Origin: Lactarius indigo
Taxonomy: Eukaryota; Basidiomycota; Agaricomycetes; Russulales; Russulaceae
DNA: 64,000 nucleotides
Direction: 5' to 3'
Assembly (NCBI GenBank): GCA_025766275.1
Contig: JAFKAC010000019.1
Coordinates: 496,001-560,000, forward strand
In this document: in pieces, positions 35,101 to 48,111 of the stretch
Layout: each line of letters begins with the position of its first letter
How positions within the stretch are numbered: the first letter of the stretch is position 1
Position numbers and translations under genes: made by a program
Notes under the pieces: model-generated
The model's input: the letters and a program-made list of their open reading frames with translations, nothing else
What the model was told of the DNA's origin: nothing
The model's database searches: none

Positions 35101-36654
35101 CCGCTGGCAGCAGCATTAGGCAACAGGCACATTCAAGTTGCAGAGCTACTACACCACCATGGTGCGGTCCTGCATATTAGTTACGAAAGTCGCACTCTAC
35201 TGCACGCTGCATCGGAGGATGGGTTGACGGATGTTGTGGGATGGCTATTAAGTATCGGTGTAGATGCGAATGTGCAACGATATGACCACACGACACCACT
35301 CCACTTGGCAGCGGCCAACGGGCACCTGGAAGTTGTTCTGGCCCTACTCGAGCACGGTGCAAATGTCAACGTTACTATGATGACGGACAATCTTACTCCA
35401 TTGCATAAAGCGTCAAGAGGTGGTCACGTCGATATTGTGCGGCTACTGATACAGAATGGGGCAGATACAAGCGCCGACCTTCAGAGCATGTTTATTCTAG
35501 CGTCATTGTCGGGGAGCGCCGAAACTGTGGAGTTCTTCATCCGGCTCGGCGGAGATGTGAACACACGCGATGGGAGCCACTCGACGCCTTTGCATCTCGC
35601 GTCATCGTCGTCGAATGGTGTTGCGCAGATGCTGATCCTGAATGGGGCGGATGTCAACGCAAAGGATGGGAGCCACAAGACGCCTTTGCACCTGGCCTCG
35701 GAGTCGTCGTCAAAAGGTGATATTGTGCAGATGTTGATCAAGAATGGGGCAGATGTCAACGCATGGGATGGGAACCACAGGACGCCCTTGCATCTCGCGT
35801 CGAAGTCGTCGTTCAAATGTGATATTGTGCGAACGTTGATCCTGAATGGAGCGGATGTCAACGCACGGGATGGGAACCACAAGACGCCTTTGCACCTCGC
35901 GTCGTCGTCGTCGTCTAGATGTGATATTGTGCAAACGTTGATCCTAAATGGGGCGGATGTCAACGCACGAGATGGGAGCCACAAGACGCCTTTGCACCTG
36001 GCCTCGGAGTGGCCGTCGAAATGTGATGTCGTGCAGACGTTAATCAAGAATGGGGCAGATGTCAACTCACGGGACGGGAGCCACAAGACGCCTTTGCATC
36101 TTGCGTCGGGGTCGTCGGAGTCGAGCTGTGATGTTGTACAGATGTTGATCCTGAATGGAGCGGATGTCGACGCACCGGATGGGAACTACAAGACACCTTT
36201 GCATCTTGCGTCGGAGTCGTTGTCGAGCCTGTCGTTGGAATGTGACGTTGTGCAGACGTTGATCCTGAATGGCGCAGATGTCAACGCACGGGATCGGAAC
36301 TACTCGACGCCTTTGCATCTTGCGTCGTCGTCGTCGTCGTTTAGGCTTCCGCCGCGGTCGCGGGGATCGCAGTCGAAACGTGATGTCCTCCTGACATTGA
36401 TCCAGGGTGGGGCGGATGTAAACGCACGGAATCAGGACCAGTCAACGCCTTTGCACCTATTGTTTGACAAGTGGTCCGATTATTGGGTACCCGATCCCAA
36501 TTGCTTGCGCGTGCTACTTGTAAATGGTGCAGATGTAGATGCAGTGGACGATGAAGGTCTGACTCCGTATCAACTTGCTTTATTAGGAGGATATCCCGAG
36601 ATGGCACAGTGGCTACTAGTTCATCGTGCCATTGTCGAACAGAATAGAACGTAG
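32152..36654 (+). CDS. NLR3: Goodbye-NACHT-ankyrin STAND receptor
   Basis: Nine exons; introns 32470-32520, 32572-32627, 32824-32871, 33088-33143, 33216-33268, 33440-33498, 33524-33576 and 34183-34235. Spliced length is 4074 nt (1357 aa), in frame throughout. The Goodbye domain (VEAIFDAALKSYNKKTRND) precedes a shortened coiled coil lacking the VQVVKSE heptads (VQVVNNNVKAVAD). NACHT has Walker A GKPGSGKT, with Thr where the other four have Ser, and Walker B IYLILDALDEC. About 16 ankyrin repeats follow, including the degenerate repeat DLQSMFILASLSGSAETVEFF. Exon 5 is 72 nt here and in NLR5 but 60 nt in NLR1, 2 and 4, so NLR3 and NLR5 form one subgroup. Predicted role as for NLR1. Confidence 0.9.
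35569..36429 (+). repeat. Near-identical ankyrin-repeat block of NLR3
   Basis: Eight coding repeats with variable tips (SHS, SHK, NHR, NHK, NYK, NYS before TPLHLAS) and loops (SSSSNG, ESSSKGD, KSSFKCD, EWPSKCD, ESLSSLSLECD, SSSSSFRLPPRSRGSQSKRD). Several carry Cys before DIV/DVV, a feature private to this gene. Confidence 0.88.
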
Positions 36655-37189
36655 AATTCCAATTTTGCTGTATCTACCCACACGTCTCGTACTTGTGTCG
36701 ATTCCGAGCCAGAGACCATCTCCGTTGGTGATATTGATTAGATTTCTTGATGTCATGCAGATATGAAGTGTTATGATGTTGGGCATTCGCAACCACAAAA
36801 TGATAGTGCTCTCAATTTGTGTGGGATCGAATTTCATGATACGAACAAGGCTAGAAGTATTCGCGTCACGCCAGTGCTATGAGTCGAGGACACAACAGGG
36901 TCCCTGGAGCACGTCGGTGAGGGTTGAAACATTGAGGGCGGAGGCTTTAGTATGACCGCGGTGCGTGAGAAGGAAAGCTATGTGCGGCGCATCGTCTGTT
37001 CGCTTCCAGTCTCGTTTTTTCGGCGAATTATGAGAACACGCACAGACCGTTATGATGCAGATAACAACTGAGGTGCCATAAGGTATTTCGAACTAAGGTT
37101 GCCGGATATCCAAAATAGATATACGATTCGTTCTGCTAATTCTACCACTTACTGTCGACTCCTTTTTTATTGCAACCTGACAAGGACTA
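36655..37189 (+). other. 3' flank of NLR3 and spacer to ZFP5
   Basis: Same conserved layout as behind NLR2: 3' UTR-like part, then GTTCTGCTAATTCTACCACT spacer. Convergent gene ends; nothing else seen. Confidence 0.5.
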
Positions 37190-40100
37190 CTATGGCACGG
37201 CCCCAATGGCGAACGCGCACCGATAAGCACACTTCACCTCCTCCGGCGCGATCCTCGCCATCTCTTCCGCCTGGGCAGGTGGGACGGGTATCTCGTACTC
37301 TCCGGTCCAGATCCCGTCATCTGCATCTGCGTCTGCGTCCACATCGACATCGCCACCCATATTTCCATCCTCGTCATTGTTGTTCGGCGACATCAAAGAC
37401 GCAGACCGTCGCCATCTCGCCACCCCCGCATCACCAACAACGCGCTTACCCCGGCGACCCCGGCCCGCCATTGCCGTCGACTTCCCTCCCCCTTTGACCT
37501 TTTCTGCTGCTCCGGCTGGTCGTGGTGAGGATCTGGAAGGGACACGAACGGCCTCTACGTCTTGCGCAGTTTTCCGATGAATACATACCTGCGCCGTTGC
37601 AGTTGCTGCGCGGGTTCGGGTATCGGACTGGCGATGAGAGTGGCGGGGGCAGTAGAGGCGGAAGTAGCGGCGGCAGGGGAGGCCATAGGTTGCGAGACAA
37701 GCACGATGCGTGCTTTGTTGCCATGCAAGAACACACTACCGAGCGGCTTTCCAGAAACCGTGAACACTGCCGTTGCGCTCTAGCTTACGTTAAAGACTTG
37801 CGCGTCCGTTGTTGTCGTTGTCTTCGTTGAGCGTTGCTTGGCCGGCGGCAATTGGGGTGGCATCGATATCAGCTCTCTACTCTTGCTCTTGCCTGTAGGG
37901 ATCGCTGCGGTGCAATGGGAGCTGCCTTGGCGCGCCACCCAACTGCGCCACCGGCCATCACGTTCGGGGACGTATGCCTCTCCGTGCTCCCGCAAGCAAA
38001 GTTAGTAGTTACAATAGTTGTGACAAGTGATCGAACGTCAACTGGAGATACCTAAGCTCCATGAGGGTCAGATATATGTACCGTAAGTGAAGGAATGGAT
38101 GGAGGCGTACCGTTTCTCGATACAGATATCGCAAAACAAGTTGCGGTATTGCTCGTCCGTCGATGCCTTGATCAGCGTACAGCGCATCTTGGGTCGAGAT
38201 GTCTTACGCCTGCAATGGTGGAGGGACGTCAACCCTCCCGGGGAGCGCGCCTGATGATGATGATGCCGAAGTGCTTTTCTTGCGAAGGGCATCGGTAAAA
38301 ACTGGCACAGATATTGCGTGCGTGCGTGGACCATCGTCATTGGAGAGTTCGTGATCGCTGTCGTCGTTGTGCCAAACCTTGACTTCTTCTGCAAGTTCCT
38401 CGCGCTGGCTCTTCCTCCGCGTCTTCGAACCAGCGGCGGCAGCTAAGCTCTCCGGGGGCTCAACACCCCCCGTCCGCAACGACCGATTTGCCCTTGCCCT
38501 CGCCCAATCCCGAAAGCGGCACAAAGTCGTTGTCGCTCGTGTTCTCAAACAACATCCCCATGAAGTCTTCCTCTTCCTCATCAACTCCATCCCTCACGCG
38601 CGGGGTTTGGACACCGCCGAATCCTCGAACCGGCTGAGGTTACCGCCACCGCCAAGCACGGAAGGGTCGATTGTCACGTTGCCAGCGTACTCGCCGACAC
38701 CCGTGTCTGTACTGGCACCCGCACCACCGAATACGTTCCCAGCGTGTCAGTCGATCCACCCTTCGGCGCTGCGATCCGGGGAAGCAAGGTCAAAGTTCAG
38801 GTCCTAGCTTGGGCTGTCTACGCCTAGGCCAGGGTTGTGGTCGACGCCGTTATGCTCGGGTATAACAAAGACGAGCATGGGTCCGTCTGGATGGTTATGG
38901 GTGACGGCGGTGCTCAGCAGCGAGGGCGGAGCGTGCGGAGGCATGTCGTCGTCGCTTATGTCTAGGCTGTGGTCAGGCAGGCGGTTGGAATTGAGGCTTG
39001 GGCTTGGGTACGCGCCGCCGTTTGCGTGGCGCATCAACGATAATCTCAATTTCGGAGTTGTCATCATCGTCTTGGTCCTGATCGTCTGCCACGCGCCGTC
39101 GTTTCTGCATGGACTGGTCAGCATGCGCGAATGGCGCTTCCCCTTTCTATGCGGCGATACAGGCAGCTAATCCTTAATCCGGTTCGATAACTTGCGCACG
39201 CGCGGCAGTCGCCGCCGGTGCTGACGCCGACGCTACCATGTTAGGATTTGTCGAGTCGTGTGCGAATGCCGCAGCTAACGCTTGGTCGAGAGGCGTGGGG
39301 ATCTTGGACCTGGACTCGGACTTGTCTATCTCTTCCTCTTCGTTGTCCTCATCGTCCACAAGTACAACCATGCCTCTTGCCGCATTTTTCGCCTTCTTCC
39401 CACTATGTCCCGTGCTGCCAGCTCCGGGTCAATTGTTCTCGAACGCGACTTGCAGTACGTGCACGGGCTCCTTCGAGCCCGAATTGCCCCTGCCTGCGCC
39501 TTCCCCTTTGCTGCAGTCTGGCGCTGCCGGGTCCGGGGCTGTTGCCTTACTGGCACGTTGTCTGACTTGCGCGCACCGGGCGGGAGGGGCGGTACGAGGA
39601 CGTAGGCAATTAGCTGCCCCTGTCCCCTCCGTTTCTCGGTCTTTCGCGGGTTGGCCTGAGGAGGCGGGGGTGGCGAGGAGGAAGCGGAGTCGACGAATAT
39701 GATGTCCAGGGGTCGTGATGCTTGTCTCTGTCACATTGACCGGGGGAAGGTTCGAACGAGGTGCTTTCGGATGGGAAGGGGAGGGAGTGGCGTCTTTGAC
39801 ATGCAGCGTAGAGGTATGCGGGATTGCGAGGATGAGGAGCGCCCGGAGGTACCCGCAGGAACAGGAGGGGTGACTCTGTCCCACGGCATATGTATGCGCA
39901 TAGAAAGGGCGGAAGAGACGGACATACCTCTAAGTCACGATCGTGAGGGGTAAAAACGCGCATCTCGACATCGTTGTTCATGCCTTTTTGTGCTGGTTTT
40001 GTTTGACTGTCGTTCTCACGAGACACTCGCGCAGGGTCGGTCGTCGCCGGGGCTAGTGACGGAGGTCGCCGTCATGTTGCTTTCCCGTTCCGGCGGCGAC

Positions 40101-40292
40101 AATCTAGATGGCGAAGGCGGAGACAGGAGACCTTGGCTCTGAGGAAAAGCCGTTATCGACGCGAATCACGTTATGTAAAATTAAAAAAAACCTGCCCGGA
40201 GCAAGTCAAAGTCGCTTTGTTCGGCAAAGACGTGTCATTGAGCGACCAGAGCCACGCGACTGGGTATCTGGATCAAGAGTGATGTCTGTCAT
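37190..40292 (-). pseudogene. ZFP5: zf-4CXXC_R1-family gene, finger deleted and frameshifted
   Basis: The minus-strand start at 40292 reads MTDITLDPDTQSRGSGRS; compared with DPxxPATRLWSLND in other copies it has shifted frame within the first exon. In the finger the first half reads LHHCRRKT...FCDICIEKR (first Cys lost). In the second half about 27 bp are missing, so FD is followed directly by out-of-frame sequence (38020-38050) and a stop. The C-terminal region (GKLRKTW, PAQAEEMARIAPEEVKCA) and stop at 37190 remain. It is paired head to head with Goodbye relic B, also broken. Confidence 0.72.
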
Positions 40293-40715
40293 GAAACCGC
40301 GTTCTGGTAGCGATAAGACGGATTCGTGGGCATTGGGAGGGGAGGGAATACAGTAGTCCATTGCATGACGACGACGCGTTTGGGTGAGTGATGGTGGGAT
40401 TGGTCTGCTCCTAGATCCGGAAGAAACCGAAAGTGACAATACGGTGATGACCAGTGAAATCTAACATAGCCTCAATGTAGCCACCAATGTATGTCCGTGC
40501 TTGCGATCTCTCGATGTGTTCTCCTGCCAGTGTATAATGCAAAGTGAGAGGGGGTTTGGTGGTGCCGGTTACCGCCTGTTCTTTCGGCGTCTATCTGATT
40601 CTTCACATGCTTCACAACTGGCAGTGTTCTTGCTTCATCAGCAGAAGAGGTCCAGTACAGTATTCTCCCACCGTCATCCACCAGACTGTTGTCATACCCA
40701 AGCTATACCATCTAC
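40293..40715. promoter_or_regulatory. Divergent promoter between ZFP5 and Goodbye relic B
   Basis: Carries an intact ACGCGT box (GACGACGCGTTTGGGTGA, about 40369) but the main conserved block is shortened to GGTGCCGGTTACCGCC (about 40561), having lost CCCGTG. This fits the loss of function of the downstream relic. Confidence 0.45.
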
Positions 40716-41345
40716 ATGAGTCAACCTTCCGCTCTTGCTTCTATGCGGCTTCCGCAGCTACATCTTCCAAGTCCTCTTCCAATATTGAACGCATCTTTGA
40801 TCCAGCTCTAAAGTCGTACAAGAAAACGATCTTAAGAACCACGACCTCTCGCAGCATACGGTCCTCCCACCGTCATTCTGACCGGTGTTTCTGGCTGCTC
40901 CGTTTGGTCCCTCTCGGACTGCCAACGATGACAGGTTGAAAAAGGTTCTTTATGCTTTCTCTGGCACGCTTACCGAAGGTGTCGCTTTGGTGAATATCCA
41001 CTCATTTGTCTATCCGCTAATGAACACGCCCTGATGTCAATTCAGCAGGTATTCACACTAGCCAAGGAAGTATTTACTGGCGTCGGTGTCCTCCTCTTGG
41101 TGAGTCACTTCGTTTGTTCCCTCGCGTGGCCATTTCTGGTGTTGAGCCTTCTTAGGCAGCTAAAGATGTTGCCGAAAGCCAAGACATCCCCATCGACATC
41201 TTTGGACGCATCGAAAGTTTCTTCGTGCGGCTCGACATTATACCAGGGTCCCACTAACTCCGAAAATGACGGAAAAAATGGCGGAATTCACCGTCAAGAT
41301 CCTGGATATCTTTGCAATGGCCACAAAGGGAATGGAACAGAGTCA
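40716..41345 (+). pseudogene. Goodbye-domain relic B
   Basis: ATG 40716 aligns with the NLR start, but a small deletion puts it out of frame and it stops within about 32 codons. Traces of exon 1, exon 2 (GTATTCACACTAGCC) and exon 3 (GCAGCTAAAGATGTTGCC ... GGAATGGAACAGAGTCAAG) persist to about 41345. There the sequence changes to antisense ZFP6. A shared GTCAAG at the junction suggests microhomology-mediated joining. Confidence 0.85.
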
Positions 41346-42403
41346 AGAAAGGCGTGGGGATCTTGGACTTGTTTTTGTCTTTGTCTTTGTCATCCTTATC
41401 ATCCATCACTACCACCATATCTTTTGCCGCCTTATTAGTCTTCTCCTCACTGGGCCCCATGCTGGGTGCTGGGTGCCAGTTGTTCTCAAATACAATATAC
41501 AGCACGTAAAGACATCCTTGGAGCTCGAATTATCCCACACCTATGCCTTGGCTGCGGTCTGGCCCTGGTGCATGCGGGGCTATTGCCCTACCAGCACGTA
41601 GTCTGACTTGCGCGCGCCGGGCGAGAGGCGCAGTATAAGGACGTACACTATTAACTGCCCCTGTACCCTCCGTTTCTGAGCCTTGCGCGGGTTGTGCCGA
41701 GGAGGCGGCGGTGGTGAGGAGGAGGAAGAAGAGGAATTGACAGATATGATGTCCAGCAGGTCACGGTCCCTGTCCCTATCACGTTGGTGGGAATGAGTTT
41801 GGGATGGATCGGATTCGGAGGGTGAGGGGGAGGGGAGGAAGAGGTGACTATTTGACATGCGGCGTGAGGGTACATACGGCTGAGAGGACGAGGAGAGCCT
41901 AGAGGGACCCTCAGAAAAGGGCTGAATCTGTCACAGAGCGTATTTATACACGCAGAAAGGCGGGAAAAGATGGACACAGACCTGTAGTGGGCCATTGTCC
42001 CAATCACACGATGGGCAACATCGCGCATCTCGATGTCACTACTCGTGCTCTTTCGTGCTGGACCTGTTTGGCCGTCGTCCTCGTGAGACACCGTCACATA
42101 GCTAATGACCCACTTTCCCGTGATGAGGTCGTTGCCGCGACCAGTGGTGGGGATCACCGTCATATTGCTTTCCTGTTCTGGCAGCTTGGAGGTCTGATGG
42201 GACGACGATCTGGACGTTCGGAGCGAAATACGAGGGTGAAACGGACGGAGAGGCCGACGCGATGACGTAGACACGGGACCTTGACTTGTTATCAACCAAA
42301 ATTTAGCAAAAAGGCTTACCTGGAGCAAGTCCGAGGTCGCGTTTATGTGAGCAAAGACGCGTGCATCGTTGAGCGACCAGAGCCATGTCTTCCATGGGCC
42401 CAT
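41346..42403 (-). pseudogene. ZFP6: 5' half of zf-4CXXC_R1-family gene
   Basis: The minus-strand start at 42403 gives the clearest first exon in the array: MGPWKTWLWSLNDARVFAHI and then NATSDLLQ before a GTAAGC donor (about 42321). The Ser/Pro-rich second exon, the RDRDRDLLDIISVNSSSSSS part and the acidic VVVMDDKDDKDKDKNKSK stretch follow. The gene then ends abruptly at the fusion with Goodbye relic B, so the basic cluster, zinc finger and C-terminus are absent. It is the divergent partner of NLR4, 255 bp away. The promoter-proximal half may have been retained because it is tied to the NLR4 promoter. Confidence 0.72.
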
Positions 42404-42658
42404 ATTCTCATAACGACACAGTAGGGCGGATTCGCGGGTATTAGGAGGGAATAGATTGTTGGACAGCGACGCGTTTGGTGCGTGATCTTGGGGTTAGCCT
42501 GCTTCTGCTGCCAGTGGTCGTGCTCTGCAATGAAACGGAGGTGCCGGCCCGTGTTACCGCGTCTACCATTCTTCCATATCGAGGTCCTTGGTTTGTCGAC
42601 ACGAGGCACCAGCATTCTCTCACCGTCGTCTACTAGACACTGTCAACATACCCCCAAC
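42404..42658. promoter_or_regulatory. Divergent promoter between ZFP6 and NLR4
   Basis: The canonical version: intact GCGACGCGTTTGGTGCGTG (about 42466) and GCCGGCCCGTGTTACCGCG (42543-42561), 98 bp before the NLR4 ATG, then TCTTCCATATC and CACCGTCGTC. Confidence 0.6.
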
Positions 42659-45600
42659 ATGAGTCAATCTCCTGCTCCCGCCCCCGATTCCATGCCGCAG
42701 GCTCCCGTAGCTACACCCTCCGAGTCCTCTCTCACCAGTATCGAACGTATCTTTGATGCCGCTCTAAAGTCATACAAGAAAAAGACCAAGAACGACCTCA
42801 AGAACCACGATCTCTTCAAACAGCTTGAAACGTGCAATTCTCCCGATGCCATTCTCGCCGTGTTTCAAACCACCCAGTTCGATCCCTCGAGGACGGCTAG
42901 CGATGATAGGTTGAAAAAATGGCTCGTTCCAACCATCAACGTTCTTTGTACCTTCTCAGGGACGCTAAGTGAAGGCGTCGGTTTGGTAAGTATCGAATTA
43001 TCTGTTGGTGAACTCTCTCTGATGTTGATCCGGCAGGTATTCCCACCTGCCAAACTAGTATTTACCGGCGTTGGTGTCCTCCTCTTGGTGAGTCGCTTCG
43101 TTTGGTCTCCCTGTGCGGGAACTTCCGGTGTTGAGAATCCTTAGGCAGCTAAAGATGTTATCGCAAGCCAAGACATCCTCGTCGACATCTTCCGGCGCAT
43201 CGAAAGTTTCTTCGTGCGACTCGAGACTTATACCGATGTCCCGCTGACTCTGGCGATGACGGAGAAAATGGTGCAAATTACGGTTGAGATCCTGGATATC
43301 CTTGCGACTGCCACAAAGGAAATGGAACAGAGTCGAGCAAGTGAGTTCAACTATCACTTCCGTTGCTCCAGGCTAATATCAGTTCAGAAAAGTTTCTCAA
43401 GAAGGTGGCCGGGTGGACGGATCTGGAGGACGGGCTGAAGAAGCTCGAGAAACTGACGAACGAAGAGGTGGTGATGGCGAGTTCGCAGGTTCTGAAGCTT
43501 ACGCACACGGTCGATAACAAAGTGACGGCGGTTGGCGAGGGCGTGAAGGGTGTCGAGGAGAAAGTGCAGGTCGTCGAAAGCGAAGTGCAGGTTGTCAAAA
43601 GTGAGGTGGAGGTCGTCAAAAGTGAAGTGCAGGTTGTCAAAAGCGAGGTACAGCTCGTTGGCGACAATGTTAAAGCGATCGACGATAAGGTGCAAACAAT
43701 AACTGACAGTGGGTGGAGTCTCTTTGGCAACTCACCAGCGTCATCACTCACTTCTATTGTCTAGACTCACTGGAAGTGAAGTTCATCACTCGACAAACCG
43801 CGGACCAAGTAGACAACGTGAAGCGTTCGTAATCACTCCCATCTTCGCCGACAGTCGGCCATCTAACACGATCACAGGCAACCAATTACGGGAAAGCCTT
43901 AGGAAATGGCAATCTCCACCGGATCCGTCCACAAATCACAACATCGCCGCTGATCGCCAACATGAGGGAACCGCCGAGTGGTTCATTGAAAGTGACCAAT
44001 TCGAAAATTGGAAGCTGACTGGTTCCCTGCTGTGGATTCACGGCAAACGTACGTTTTCTTTATCTGCGGCTTCGGTGATCTTACGGACGACACGTTTCGC
44101 AGCGGGCTCTGGGAAAAGCATCCTATGGTTTGTCGCTTTTTACATCTGGTGGTATTGGGAAACTTATGGTTTTCGAGTAGCTCCGCAATCATCAACGATC
44201 TCACGACCCTGTGCGAGGCCGGATCGGCTTCAATGGCGTATTTTTATTTTGACTTTCGAGATCTCGACAAGCAAGCTCGCCGCAACCTTCTCCCGTCACT
44301 CCTCGTCCAACTTTCTACTCGTTCCAATGCCTTCTGCGACGTACTCTCCCGTCTCTACGAGGCACATAACAACGGCGCACGTCAACCTAGCGACAAAGCT
44401 TTGACCCAGTGCCTTAAGGAGATGCTGGCGCTTCCAAATCAAGGCCCAGTTTATCTTATCATAGATGCCCTTGATGAATGTCCCGACACCTCTGATGTCC
44501 CATCCGCTCGCGAACAGGTCCTTGATCTCATAAAGGATCTTGTCAGCCTTCGTCTTCCTAGTCTCCATATCTGTGTTACGAGTCGCCTGGAGGTCGACAT
44601 CTGCGATGCGCTTGAGTCGCTCACCTCTCAGACAATTTCGCTTCAGGATGAAGGCGGGCAGAAGAAGGATATCGCCGACTACGTCAGATCAGTGGTCTAT
44701 TCTGGTTCGGGTAAATTTATGAGGAGATGGAGGAAAGACGACAAAGAACATGTGATTGAGACGCTGTCAGAAAGAGCTGACGGAATGTGAGTCCATATAC
44801 AGGTGATTATGACTTCAATTGACGGTGTTTAACAGGTTCCGATGGGTCTTTTGTCAGCTCGAAGTGTTGCGAAATTGCCTCCCACAGAATGTCCAGCGCG
44901 TCCTCAGAGAACTGCCCAAATCTTTGGACGAGACATACGAGCGGATATTGAGGGAGATCGGGAAGGTCAATCCAGATCAAGCATATCGTCTGTTACAATG
45001 TCTCGCTGTTGCGACGCGGCCTCTTCGTGTGGATGAGCTTGCAGAGGTTCTTGCGCTCGACTTCGATGGCGCCCAGGGAGGGATACCGGTGCTGAACTCA
45101 GATTGGCGATGGGATGACGAACAGCAAGGTGTCCTATCTACGTGCTCGAGTTTGATCGTCGTCGTCGATGACGCCTCTTCGAAGACCCGAGTTGTACAAT
45201 TCGCACATTTTTCGGTGAAGGAGTTCTTGACTTCGGATCGGCTTGCCAACATGGCGGCAGACATTTCCCGGTTTCATATTCGTCTCGAGCCAGCGCACAC
45301 GGTCATCACGCAGGCTTGCCTTGCGATTCTTCTTCAGTCAGATTTCAGTGGTTCGGTCGAACGTAGCTCTCCTCTATCTGGCTATGCCGCTCGACTCTGG
45401 GTGGGCCACGCCCAATTTGAGAACGTATCGTCAGTTGTGGAAGACGGGATGCGACGTCTTTTTGATCCCACAAAACCATATTTCAAGGCATGGCTCAAAT
45501 CGTTTAACATCGACGATGAATGGCTTGTTTTTGTAGGTTTTGGAAAGTTCTCGAGTTCACCTCTAGAATCTACTTCATCGAGAGAAGCCGGTCCACCATT

Positions 45601-47266
45601 GTGTCTATACTACGCTGCGTTTTGCGGATTTCGCGACCTGACGAAACATCTCATCGCCGAGTACCCGCAGCATGTAAATGTTAGGGTTGGTAACAAGAGT
45701 TCGCTGATGGCAGCATTGTACAACAAACACATTCATGTCGCAGAGCTACTACACCAGCATGGTGCGGTCCTGCATACCGGTTACAAAAGTCGCACTCTAC
45801 TGCACGCTGCATCGGAGGATGGATTGACGGATGTTGCACAATGGCTACTAAGCGTCGGCGCAGACGTCAATGCGCGAGACGACGACGGCAGGACTCCACT
45901 CTACAATGCAGCGGCGAAGGGACACCTGAAATTTGTTCGAATCCTGCTTCGGCACGGTGTAGATGTCAGCATCGCTACAATGTGGAAAAATTGCTGGCAT
46001 ACTCCACTGCACCAAGCAACAAGATATGGTCACGTTGACGTCGTACGGCTGTTGATCCAGTATGGGGCAGATGCAAAGATCAACCTCCAGGAGCTATTTC
46101 GTCTAGCGTCATCGTCGTCGAGTGCCGAAACCGTGCTGTTCTTCATGAAACTCGGGGGGGATGTCCATGCACGGGATGGGTGCTACAACACACCTTTGCA
46201 TTTCGTGTCGTTCTTGTCGTGGAGAGTTGATATTATGCAGACATTGATCGATCACGGGGCAGATGTCAACGCACGGGATCGGAGCCACAAGACACCTTTG
46301 CATTTCGCATCATTGGCGTCTGAGCCGAGGCACGATTTTGTACAGACATTGATTCTGAACGGGGCAGATGTCAACGCACAGGATGAGAGCCACTCGACAC
46401 CTTTACATTTCGCATCGTCTTCGACAATGGCGTCGAATGAAATTGTGCAGACACTGATCCTAAACGGGGCAGATGTCAATGCACGGGATTGGAGCCACCG
46501 GACACCTTTGCATCTCGCGTCGTCGTCGTCATGGTTGTCGTCGAAAATTGATATTGTGCAGGCATTGATCCTGAACGGGGCGGATGTAAACGCCCGGGAT
46601 GAGAGCCACAAGACACCCTTACACATCGCATCATTGTCGTCGGATGCGTCGAATGATGTTGTTCAGACACTGATCCTGAATGGGGCAGATGTCAACGCAC
46701 GGGATGGGAGTCACTCGACACCTTTACATTTCGCATCGTTGAAGGAGTCGAATGCCGTTGTGCAGACATTGATCCTGAACGGGGCAGATGTCGACGCACG
46801 GGATGGGAGCCACTCGACACCTTTGCATCACGTGTCATCGTTGCCGTCGTCGTCGTCGAGACGTGATATTGTGCAGACATTGATCCTGAATGGGTCGGAT
46901 GTCAACGCACGGGATGAGGGCCACCAGACACCTTTGCATCTCGTGTCGTCGTCGTCGTCGTCGTCGTCAGGATTGCAGTGGTTTAAAGGTGATGTTGCAC
47001 AGATATTGATCCAGAATGGGGCGGATGTCAACGCACGAAACCAGGGCCAGTCAACACCTTTGCACCTATTAATTGATACTTTTAGGAGACGCGATGCCTT
47101 GCCCGATGCCAAATGCTTGCGCGTACTACTTAATCACGGTGCGAATGTAGATGCAGTGGATGATAAAGGTCACACTCCGTACCAGCTTGCTTTATCAAGA
47201 GGACATCGCGAAATGGCACAGTCGCTATTGGACCATCGTGCCAGTGTTGAACAGAATATAATGTAG
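42659..47266 (+). CDS. NLR4: Goodbye-NACHT-ankyrin STAND receptor
   Basis: Nine exons; introns 42986-43036, 43088-43144, 43341-43387, 43709-43764, 43825-43877, 44049-44102, 44128-44180 and 44787-44835. Spliced length is 4188 nt (1395 aa), one frame. The Goodbye domain (SIERIFDAALKSYKKKTKND) leads into the longest coiled coil of the set, with repeated heptads VQVVESE, VQVVKSE, VEVVKSE, VQVVKSE and VQLVGDN. NACHT has Walker A GKPGSGKS and Walker B VYLIIDALDEC. About 16 ankyrin repeats are the most diverse here (HFASLASEPRHD, SSSWLSSKID, SLKESNAV). Predicted intracellular receptor. The GTGGGT donor of intron 4 is the best match to a fungal consensus and supports that site in the paralogues. Confidence 0.9.
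46175..47038 (+). repeat. Ankyrin-repeat block of NLR4
   Basis: Eight coding repeats sharing TPLHxAS and NGADVNARD. Tips vary (CYN, SHK, SHS, SHR, GHQ) and the Ser loop runs from KESN to SSSSSSSSGLQWFKGD, the latter encoded by consecutive TCG codons at about 46945-46970. Confidence 0.88.
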
Positions 47267-47817
47267 CATTGCAATTTGTTGTACTCACCCACACGTCTAT
47301 TACTTATTTAGATTCAGAGCCAGACACCGTCTCCGTTGTTAGTATTGATTAGCTTTCGTGATTCCATACAAATAAGAAATCTTGTAGGTATGACGTTGTG
47401 CATTCGCAACCAATAAAATAATAGTGCTCTCAATTTATGTGAGATTGAATATCGTGGCGCGAACCAGGCTAGAAGTACCCCCTTCGCTCCGATGCTGTGG
47501 GGCGAGGACACAACAGTGGCCCTAGAGTACGTCGATGAGGGTCGAAAGTGGAGACCTTATCACCGCAGTCACGGTGCAGTGCGTGAGAAGGAAAGCTGTA
47601 TACGGTGCATCGTTTGTTCGCTTTCAATCTCATTTTTTCGGTGAATCATGAGAACGTGCACAGACCGTTATGTTGGACTTAACAACCAAGGTGATATAAG
47701 ATATTTCAAACCAAGGAAGCCGGAAAACCAAAATGGCTATACAGGTAATAATAGTCGTTCTGCTAATTCTACCAACTACTACTGACTTTTTTTTTTTTTG
47801 CAACCCGAGGAGGACAA
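47267..47817 (+). other. 3' flank of NLR4 and spacer to ZFP7
   Basis: NLR 3' UTR-like part, then the GTTCTGCTAATTCTACCA spacer and a run of about 13 T (47788-47800). No gene seen. Confidence 0.5.
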
Positions 47818-48111
47818 ATATGGCACGTCCTCAATGGCGAACGCAGTGCTGATAGCACACTCCACCTCTTCCGGCGTGATCCCTGCCATCTCCACCTAAG
47901 CAGGTGGTACAGGTACCACATCAAGTACCACGTACTCCCCGGGCCAAATCCCGTCGTCTGCATCTGGGTCCACATCGACATCGCCACCCTCATCAACATT
48001 TCTGTCCTTGTCATTGTCATTCAGCGATGTCAAAGAAGCAGACCGCCACTGGCGCCGCCTCCGCACCACCAACAACGGCTCAAGGCTCCCCACAAAAAGC
48101 CGAATCCACTT

